A stretch of 64,000 nucleotides of DNA from Sulfuritalea sp. (lineage in GTDB: Bacteria > Pseudomonadota > Gammaproteobacteria > Burkholderiales > Rhodocyclaceae): contig JALNZB010000003.1 in assembly GCA_023229545.1 (NCBI GenBank), positions 62,001 through 126,000 on the forward strand. Direction: 5' to 3'. The notes under the pieces were generated by a model. The model worked only from the letters and a program-made list of their open reading frames with translations, ran no database searches and had not been told where the DNA came from. Position numbers and translations under genes: made by a program. Of this stretch, positions 53,492-59,537 are shown in pieces. Each line of letters starts with the position of its first letter. The stretch's first letter is position 1.

Positions 53492-54377
53492 CCTTCACAA
53501 CATGCAGGAAGGCCGTTTCCAGCGACAAGGCAGGTTTGATTTCGATCAGCACATGATCCGCTGCGTCCAATGCGCGTAGCGTCGGCCACAAATTCGTGCG
53601 GGTCACCTCGATCACCCAGCGTCCGCCGGACTCGGCGATCATTCCCGGGATGGCCGTCTGCCCCTGACTGCGCACTAGGACTTTTTCCTCGCCCCCCACC
53701 AGTTCGCCCGGCGCCCGCACCGCGCGCAACTCACCCTTGTGGATCAGCCCGAAGCGGTCAGCCAGACGCTCGACATCGTGCAACACGTGCGAGGTCAGGA
53801 AAATCGTGCCGCCCTGTTGCCTGTATTCCGAAAGAATATCGATGACATCGCGGCGCCCGATCGGATCGAGCCCGGACAAGGGCTCGTCGAGAACCAGCAA
53901 GCGCGGTTCCACGGCCATGGCATGGGCCAGCGCGGTTCGCTGCGCCATCCCTTTCGAGAAGCCGCGCACCACCTTGTTCCCTACGTCCGCCAGGCCGAAA
54001 CGCTCCAGCCAGCGCAGGCAATGGGCGCCGGGGTTGGCGGGCTTGCGGTCATGCAGGGCCAAGCCCATGGAGAGAATTTCCAGCGGCGTCAGGTAGTCGG
54101 GCAGGCTGGGATTTTCCGGCACATAGCCAAGGCCGCGACGAGCTTCCGGCCGGGCGACATCAACACCGAACAGCGTCGCCGAACCCGCGCTGGGGAACAT
54201 GACGCCGGTGAGAATCCTGATCGCCGTGCTCTTGCCGGCGCCGTTGGGACCGATGAAACCGAACACCTCGCCCTCCTCGACCGCGAGGGATATTCCCTTG
54301 AGCGCCTCGAAAGGCGGCGACGCCCAGGTGCGGGGGTAAGTCTTGCGCAAATCGGTGAGTGAAATGGCGACAGTCAT
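53484..54377 (-). CDS. ABC transporter ATPase (pilin-linked)
   Basis: 297 residues. Walker A is GPNGAGKST, the signature region GFSKGMAQRTALA, and Walker B LLVLDEPLSGLDP, followed by the H-loop LTSHVLHD. The C-terminal about 80 residues match the extension seen in ABC-2 ATPases. With the permease at 55241 and the protein between them it forms an ABC module comparable to PilH/PilI/PilG of Myxococcus, which are needed for type IV pili; this is a positional analogy. Confidence 0.87.
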   Translation of the reverse strand: MTVAISLTDLRKTYPRTWASPPFEALKGISLAVEEGEVFGFIGPNGAGKSTAIRILTGVMFPSAGSATLFGVDVARPEARRGLGYVPENPSLPDYLTPLEILSMGLALHDRKPANPGAHCLRWLERFGLADVGNKVVRGFSKGMAQRTALAHAMAVEPRLLVLDEPLSGLDPIGRRDVIDILSEYRQQGGTIFLTSHVLHDVERLADRFGLIHKGELRAVRAPGELVGGEEKVLVRSQGQTAIPGMIAESGGRWVIEVTRTNLWPTLRALDAADHVLIEIKPALSLETAFLHVVKGD

Positions 54378-55219
54378 TTTCTTGGAGGCGAGGGAGGAGA
54401 TGTACGCAGAATAACCCGGCCTTGCTTGTCGACATCGAAGCCGAAACCAAAGGGATCAGCCGGAATGGCGGCGACCAGACCCGCATCGACGAGATCCTGC
54501 AACTTTACCAGCGGTCGACCGGATTGCTCGCGAAAGCGATCAGCCGCCGCGCGCAGTTGCTTGAGCGAGCGCAAACGGACAACGCGCTGTTCCAGATACG
54601 CCCGAAAATCCTTGCGCTTGGCCTGCTGGGCCATCGCTTCGACGATGCGGATGGCCAGATCGGTGTCTTGCGCGCGATCCATCCAGCGCGCCGCGATGTT
54701 CTGCATGATCAGCCGTTCGTCGTCGCGCGGCAGTTTCTCCGCCGCCGCACGCATCCACGCCGATGCGCCGACGGCATCGCCCTTGAAATGCAGCAAATGA
54801 AACGCGTAGTAGAACGCCGGCTGATAGTCGAAATAGCGCGCCTTTGCGGCGCGCGCCAGAATCGTCTGCGCCGCATCGAGTTCGCCGTTCCAGGGCAGAA
54901 TCGCCGTGGCCGTGTAGTAGTTGTCTTCATGGGCGGGATTCAGCCATGAGGCGTCTTCCTGCACCTTGCCGAGAATGCGATAGTCTTCCGGGCGCATCTT
55001 GTCGGTCGCCACCACTAAAGCCCGGATCGCCGCCAGATTGGCCGCGAGATAGCGGTCCCCGGCCATCATGAAGACCTGCACGAACAAGGGCAGGGCGACT
55101 TGCAGTTCCAGCGTCACGTTCTGCCTTGGCACCGTCTTGAGTCGCTCGGCGGAAATCACGAAGGCTGCCGCGCAAACCAGCGCCACAAGCCACATCGATG
55201 CCTTTGGAATTGCCGTCAT
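54374..55219 (-). CDS. TPR-like membrane-anchored protein with pseudopilin-like tail
   Basis: 281 residues. A hydrophobic segment (MWLVALVCAAAFVISAE) at the N-terminus is a signal anchor. The body is helical with repeats of TPR type (residues about 100-200, for example AFYYAFHLLHFKGDAVGASAWM). Near the C-terminus GLVAAIPADPFGFGFDVD resembles the calcium-site/tail motif IPxDPxG of pseudopilins. It is coupled to the ATPase gene by ATGA and follows the permease gene by 21 bases. A role analogous to PilG is possible. Confidence 0.65.
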   Translation of the reverse strand: MTAIPKASMWLVALVCAAAFVISAERLKTVPRQNVTLELQVALPLFVQVFMMAGDRYLAANLAAIRALVVATDKMRPEDYRILGKVQEDASWLNPAHEDNYYTATAILPWNGELDAAQTILARAAKARYFDYQPAFYYAFHLLHFKGDAVGASAWMRAAAEKLPRDDERLIMQNIAARWMDRAQDTDLAIRIVEAMAQQAKRKDFRAYLEQRVVRLRSLKQLRAAADRFREQSGRPLVKLQDLVDAGLVAAIPADPFGFGFDVDKQGRVILRTSPPSPPRK

Positions 55220-55240
55220 GCCAGCGCCGACTTCTTGGTC

Positions 55241-56041
55241 TTATTGAAAATCACGTCGGGAAAAAGTGATGACCGCCAGGGAAAGCAGCACCGCCACATA
55301 GCTCGCCGCGAGCACCAGGCCGAGGACGACGGCAAGCGCTTCCGGCGCCAGCCCATACATCGGCCAGGCCCGCCAGTCCAGCCGCGAAAGATCGGGGAGT
55401 ATCCACTGAATGGCGTTGATGAAAGGAGCGAAGCGCATCAATTCCGGGTCGCCATCCGCGCCTTTGGCAAGATATTCGGCCACCGCACCCAGGCTCTTGC
55501 CGCCGGCGGCGAACGCCAGTCCGAGCGCCAGGGGCAACATCGGTACCGTGGAGAAGGTCGACAGCCAAAGGGCGAAGGCGGCGACCACGGCGGCATCCAC
55601 CCAGAGACCGAAGACGGTTATCCAGTAAGGCGCGCCTGCCGCGACGACGAAGCTTTGTTCGTATTCGCCCCCGGTGGTCAGCACCGCCAGCCACAGCAGC
55701 AGGCCCATGAGCATCGCCGCCAGCGCCAGCAAACCGACCACACCAAAGTAGCGGCCAAGAACATAATTGCCGCGCGCCACCGGGTAGGTCAGCGAAAACA
55801 AGACCGTGCGTCGCTCGATTTCACGCCCCACCAGCTCCTGCACCCAGAACAGGGCGAACAGAATCAGGGTGATACGCAGCCCGGACAAACCCACATCCAG
55901 CGCCACCGTGCGCGGCTGACGCGGCGAAAACGAAGCGGAAAGATAGGCGACGCCAACCAGCACCGCCCCCAGAATCAGAATGCCCTGGATGCTCCGGCTG
56001 CGCAACCCCGCGCGCCAGGCCGAGGTCAGAAAAGTTATCAA
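55241..56041 (-). CDS. ABC-2 type permease (pilin-linked)
   Basis: 266 residues with six hydrophobic segments; [34 protein letters not shown] is the amphipathic region typical of ABC-2 permeases such as NosY or PilI. The start is a TTG overlapping the pilin stop as TTGA, so translation is coupled to the second short pilin. Together with the ATPase it would form a transporter whose substrate is unknown. Confidence 0.83.
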   Translation of the reverse strand: MITFLTSAWRAGLRSRSIQGILILGAVLVGVAYLSASFSPRQPRTVALDVGLSGLRITLILFALFWVQELVGREIERRTVLFSLTYPVARGNYVLGRYFGVVGLLALAAMLMGLLLWLAVLTTGGEYEQSFVVAAGAPYWITVFGLWVDAAVVAAFALWLSTFSTVPMLPLALGLAFAAGGKSLGAVAEYLAKGADGDPELMRFAPFINAIQWILPDLSRLDWRAWPMYGLAPEALAVVLGLVLAASYVAVLLSLAVITFSRRDFQ

Positions 56042-56220
56042 TTTTGGGAACTTGCCGTGGCCTGAGTCAACACGTTCTTGGCATCCGACTGGGCCCCTTT
56101 GTTCTCGGCTTTCTTGGTGTACTCGCTGAATTGCGGGATCGCAATCGCCGCGAGGATGCCGATGATCGCCACGACGATCATCAGCTCAATCAAAGTAAAC
56201 CCTCGGGATTTCTTGTTCAT
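56038..56220 (-). CDS. Short type IV pilin (PilA-N-like), copy 2
   Basis: 60 residues. The prepilin leader MNKKSRG is followed by [20 protein letters not shown], with Glu5 for methylation and assembly. The mature chain is only 53 residues: it holds the N-terminal helix and a short hydrophilic tail ([17 protein letters not shown]) and lacks the globular domain of ordinary pilins. Phe1, Phe24 and Tyr27 match positions in the 61-residue Geobacter pilin. GGGAG precedes the ATG. It lies after a terminator hairpin and is coupled to the permease gene. Confidence 0.9.
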   Translation of the reverse strand: MNKKSRGFTLIELMIVVAIIGILAAIAIPQFSEYTKKAENKGAQSDAKNVLTQATASSQN

Positions 56221-56243
56221 TAGGACTCCCATCGATACAGGAC

Positions 56244-56272
56244 AAAAAAGCGCGCACTAGGCGCGCTTTTTT
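56244..56272. terminator. Intrinsic terminator hairpin inside the pilin row
   Basis: AAAAAAGCGCGC and GCGCGCTTTTTT form a perfect 12-bp stem with a five-base loop, ending in U-runs in either direction. It separates the first pilin and the cysteine protein from the second pilin and the ABC genes, and would lower expression of the latter by partial read-through. Confidence 0.9.
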
Positions 56273-56290
56273 CTTTCAACAACAAAACAA

Positions 56291-56647
56291 TCAGGACGAA
56301 GAGTTCGTCAGCGCAGTCGCAGCCGCACTAGTAGCATTGCCAGCGGTACACCCGCTGCTCGCGCAGGTAATCGACGTATCTACCGCTACCGAACCGCCAT
56401 TAGTGTGTCCGGCAAAAACTTGATTGCCTTTCTTGGAAGCCGCACCCGCAGCAGCCGCAGAGGCGGACTGCTGGAAATCAACGTAGGTGTTGGCCGAGCA
56501 CTTCGGCGTGAAGGCGGATTTTACAAAATCAGACCCAGCCTCAACTGGTGTTCCGTTACCCGCCGCATCGTTGCAAATTAAGTTCGCCGCTGCCATTGAT
56601 ACGGATGAAGCGGCACACAGCGACAACGCAATAATCATCTTTTTCAT
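56291..56647 (-). CDS. Secreted small cysteine-containing protein (PilA-C-like candidate)
   Basis: 118 residues. Residues 1-19 are a signal peptide ending VSMA. The mature part is rich in Ala, Ser, Thr and Gly and has four cysteines (LICND, PKCSAN, TCASSGCTAG) able to form two disulfides. AGGGGAC lies before the ATG, and the gene follows the first short pilin by 18 bases. In Geobacter the short pilin PilA-N is followed by a separate PilA-C gene; by position and secretion this protein could take that place, although I see no clear sequence match. Confidence 0.7.
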   Translation of the reverse strand: MKKMIIALSLCAASSVSMAAANLICNDAAGNGTPVEAGSDFVKSAFTPKCSANTYVDFQQSASAAAAGAASKKGNQVFAGHTNGGSVAVDTSITCASSGCTAGNATSAAATALTNSSS

Positions 56648-56665
56648 TTGATAGTCCCCTCGAAA

Positions 56666-56848
56666 TTAGGTTGCGGACGCAGTAGCCTGCGTCAGGACAT
56701 TCTTGGCGTCGGACTGTGCAGCCTTGTTCTCGGCCTTCTTGGTGTACTCGCTGAACTGCGGAATGGCGATGGCGGCCAGAATGCCGATAATCGCGACCAC
56801 GATCATCAGCTCGATCAGGGTAAAACCCTTTTGCAGCTTGTTTTTCAT
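56666..56848 (-). CDS. Short type IV pilin (PilA-N-like), copy 1
   Basis: 60 residues: leader MKNKLQKG, then [20 protein letters not shown] with Glu5. The mature chain is 52 residues, nearly identical to copy 2 (differences at the tail, ending ATASAT), and has no globular domain. AGGAGAAT precedes the ATG. A sigma-54 promoter lies about 50 bases upstream, as is usual for pilA genes controlled by PilSR. It is the first gene of the row. Confidence 0.92.
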   Translation of the reverse strand: MKNKLQKGFTLIELMIVVAIIGILAAIAIPQFSEYTKKAENKAAQSDAKNVLTQATASAT

Positions 56849-56899
56849 GCGGATTCTCCTTTAGGAAAAATAACGACATTTGTCGCTGCATGGGATTAC

Positions 56900-56915
56900 G
56901 CACAAGTTGTGCCAA
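56900..56915 (-). promoter_or_regulatory. Sigma-54 (RpoN) promoter of the short-pilin row
   Basis: On the minus strand TTGGCACAACTTGTGC has the -24 GG and the -12 GC with the required 12-base register (consensus TGGCAC-N5-TTGC). Transcription would start near 56889, leaving a leader of about 40 bases before the first pilin. No binding site for an activator was recognised upstream. Confidence 0.8.
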
Positions 56916-57136
56916 CGAAATAATCCGCTTTTTTGCCTGTCTTCAGGCCACCGCAGACCACAAACTGACAAAAAACGTCACATCCCTACCCCGATGCGTC
57001 ACTCCATGATGAGTTGAAGGTGTTCGCCAAGCCCGATCACCTCGATTGCGTCGGCGTCTTGTGTCACTGGTGCAGTGCGGAATAGTCGGCGCTGGCGAGA
57101 CGGCGGCGGGTAGTTTGCACGAAAGTCACGACCGAC
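56916..57136. other. Intergenic region between pilin promoter and toxin-antitoxin operon
   Basis: The full gap from 56849 to 57176 contains the sigma-54 promoter at its left and the antitoxin operator at its right. Between them I see no gene; the only recognisable item is the 23-base motif at 57083. An activator site for the pilin promoter would be expected here. Confidence 0.5.
57083..57105 (+). repeat. Copy of a 23-base dispersed motif (intergenic)
   Basis: TAGTCGGCGCTGGCG, two variable bases (AG), then ACGGCG. Same motif as at 37679 (opposite strand) and, inside genes, at 2501, 23024 and 48365. Confidence 0.4.
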
Positions 57137-57165
57137 ATATTATGGTCAGATTATTGGTCAAATAT
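57137..57165. promoter_or_regulatory. Probable operator of the antitoxin gene
   Basis: Two near-identical direct repeats (ATTATGGTCAG and ATTATTGGTCA) lie within an AT-rich palindromic frame ATATT...AATAT, just before the antitoxin ATG at 57177. Antitoxins of the Phd/YefM type bind such sites to repress their own operon. Confidence 0.5.
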
Positions 57166-57176
57166 CTGGGCACATC

Positions 57177-57413
57177 ATGCGCACCGTAAGCGTGGCCGAA
57201 GCCAAAGCGCATCTCAGCGAGTTGCTTAACGTCGTGGAAGCCGGCGAGGAAATCGTCATCACCCGGCATGGTCGCGCCGTGGCCCGAGTATCGCCCCCGG
57301 AAAAACCAAAGCAGCCGATCCCCCTCAAACGCCTGGCTGCCTTGCGCGAGGCAGTACCCGCCTGGACCGAGTCGAGCGCGAACAGGGTAGGTCAACTACG
57401 GGATGCCGAGTGA
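57177..57413 (+). CDS. Phd/YefM-family antitoxin
   Basis: 78 residues. MRTVSVAEAKAHLSELLNVV is the conserved N-terminal DNA-binding part, followed by GEEIVITRHGRAVARV, as in the Phd/YefM fold. The C-terminal tail would bind and block the toxin. Its stop overlaps the toxin start (GTGA), the usual arrangement of toxin-antitoxin operons. Confidence 0.93.
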   Translation: MRTVSVAEAKAHLSELLNVVEAGEEIVITRHGRAVARVSPPEKPKQPIPLKRLAALREAVPAWTESSANRVGQLRDAE

Positions 57414-57850
57414 TCTATCTCGACACCAGTTTCCTGACGCCGCTGTTCCGCACGGAGTTGGTCTCGCAGCAGGTCGAGAACTTTCTGGCCGCCCAGCCGC
57501 CAGGAACACTCGCCATCAGCCATTGGACCCGTGTTGAATTCGCCAGCGTCATGGCGCGCGAGGTTCGCATGAAAACACTTACGGAAGCTCCGGCACGGAA
57601 ACTCATTGAGGAATTTGACGCCCTCGTGAACGATTCGCTGCATATGTTGATCCCGGCCGCCGCAGATTTTGATCTGGCCCGCGACTTTGTGACCGAGTTT
57701 GCAACCCGATTGCGCGGCCCCGATGCCCTGCACCTTGCGATTGCCCGCAACCATGGCATCGGGAAAATTCTGACGCTTGATGACGGCCTGATTTTTGCCG
57801 CCAGAAAGCTGAAGTTCAAGGCTAGGCGTGGCATTCGCTCGTCGGCCTGA
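57410..57850 (+). CDS. PIN-domain toxin (VapC-like RNase)
   Basis: 146 residues. IYLDTSFLTPLF at the N-terminus gives the first PIN acidic residue; later acidic positions are WTRVEFASV, GPDALHLAIA and ILTLDDGLIFAA. PIN toxins cleave RNA using a metal site formed by these residues. GTG start coupled to the antitoxin. A long inverted repeat follows the gene. Confidence 0.92.
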   Translation: MIYLDTSFLTPLFRTELVSQQVENFLAAQPPGTLAISHWTRVEFASVMAREVRMKTLTEAPARKLIEEFDALVNDSLHMLIPAAADFDLARDFVTEFATRLRGPDALHLAIARNHGIGKILTLDDGLIFAARKLKFKARRGIRSSA

Positions 57851-57889
57851 TCCATGAAATCTCGGCGCATCCCGCCGAAATTTCATGGA
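57851..57889. terminator. 17-bp inverted repeat between convergent genes
   Basis: TCCATGAAATCTCGGCG and CGCCGAAATTTCATGGA pair at 16 of 17 positions around a five-base loop. It immediately follows the toxin gene and precedes the end of the HD-GYP gene. There is no T-run, so it may be a rho-independent-like block for both transcripts or the footprint of a mobile element. Confidence 0.5.
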
Positions 57890-57908
57890 ATGTCGCAACA
57901 GCAAGAAG

Positions 57909-59528
57909 CTATCCGGTCAGCGCCGCCTCGTCCACCGCATCGATCTGCACCGGATCGAGAAACTGCTCGGCATAGCGCCGATAGACGCCCTGCTTGACGA
58001 ACACATCGAACAGGTCGGGATCGATATGGCCGCCCTGCTTGAATTTGGCCATGATGCCCATGGCCTGCGACAGCTTCATGCCCTGCTTGTAAGGGCGGTC
58101 GCGGGCGGTGAGCGCCTCGAAGATGTCGGCGATGCCCATCATCCTCGCCTGCACCGACATCTGCTCGCGAGTCAGGCCCTTGGGGTAGCCCTTGCCATCC
58201 ATGCGCTCGTGATGGCCGCCGGCGTATTCGGGCACCTTGGTCAGATGCTTGGGCCACGGCAGGTGTTCCAGCATCTTGATGGTGGCGACGATGTGGTAAT
58301 TGATGATCTCGCGTTCTTTCTGCGTCAGCGTACCGGCGCGAATGGCCAGGTTGTCGATCTCGTCGGCGGTGAGAAACTCCGTTTCGACGGCATTGACATC
58401 GCGCCACTTGTGACGACTGCCGATGTCACGCACGCGCTGCTAGTGGGCCTGTTTCATGGCCTCGCCGCCCACGTTGGCCTTGCGCAGGAACTCGCGTTCC
58501 TCGTCCAGCACGCGGACCTGGTCGAGGTAGTTCCGCCAGATCGGTTCTTCGCCGGCGTCTGCGGTTCCCCGCAGGGCAAGCTGCTGGCGCAAGGCGTTGA
58601 TCTCGGCATCGCGCTTGAGCACCTCAAAACGCGTGTCGATCAGGTGGATGCGATCAAAGAGCGTGTGCAGCTTGGTGGCCTTGTCCACCACATGGACCGG
58701 CGTGGTGACCTTGCCGCAATCGTGCAGGAGGCCGGCGATCTTGAGTTCGTAGCGATCGCGCTCATCCATCCTGAATGAGGCCAGCGGCCCTTCCTGCGTC
58801 GCATCGGCGCCTTCAGCCAGCATCATGGTCAAGACCGGCACGCGCTGGCAATGGCCGCCGGTATAGGGCGACTTCTCGTCGATTGCCAGGTTGATCAGAT
58901 TGATGAAGGCCTCGAAAAGTTCTTCGAGCTGGGTGATCAGCAAGCGGTTGGTAAGGGCGATGGCGGCCTGCGAGGCCAATGATTCAGCCAGACTCTGGTC
59001 GGCCGACGAGAACGGGCCGACGCGTTGCGTCTGCGGGTCCTGGGCATTGATGAGTTGCAGGACGCCAATGATCTCGCCCTCGTGGTTCTTCATCGGCACC
59101 GTGAGGAAGGACTGCGAGCGATAACCGGTACGTCCGTCGAAACTGCGGGTGCCGGAAAAGTCGAAGCCCGCCGCAGTATAGGCATCGGCGATATTCACCG
59201 TCCTGTCATGAATTGCGGCGTAGGCGGCGACCATCGAGTCGTTGGCTTCGCCCTTGTCGTTGCTCAGCGGCAAATTCGGGAAGTTGATGGCGTTGCCGGT
59301 GGTTCCTCCCATCGCGATGTTGAGCGAATCGGTGCGCAAAATCTCGAAACGCAAGGCCTTGCCGTCCTCCGTCATGCGATACAGGGTACCGCCATCGGCA
59401 TGGGTAATCGTCTTTGCCGCGATCAGGATCGATTCAAGCAGCCGATTGATGTCGCGCTCCTTGGAGAGCGCGGCGCCGATGGCATTGAGTTGTTCAAGAC
59501 GGCGAAACAGATCGCTGGCGTTATCCAT
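57909..59528 (-). pseudogene. GAF-HD-GYP phosphodiesterase interrupted by an in-frame TAG
   Basis: One reading frame of 540 codons is broken by a single TAG at 58442-58440. The upstream piece (58440-59528, 362 residues) has a GAF domain at about residues 25-185 and the HD pair in GLLHDCGKVTTP. The downstream piece (57909-58433, GTG start, 174 residues) has HHERMDGKGYPKGL, the GYP signature, and IADIFEALTARDRPYK. Both are required for cyclic-di-GMP hydrolysis. The next codon after TAG is CAG, and the frame and similarity continue unbroken, so this is a recent nonsense mutation, a sequencing error, or a case of read-through. It follows the PilB-like gene on the same strand by nine bases. Confidence 0.85.
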
Positions 59529-59537
59529 GCCCGGTCC

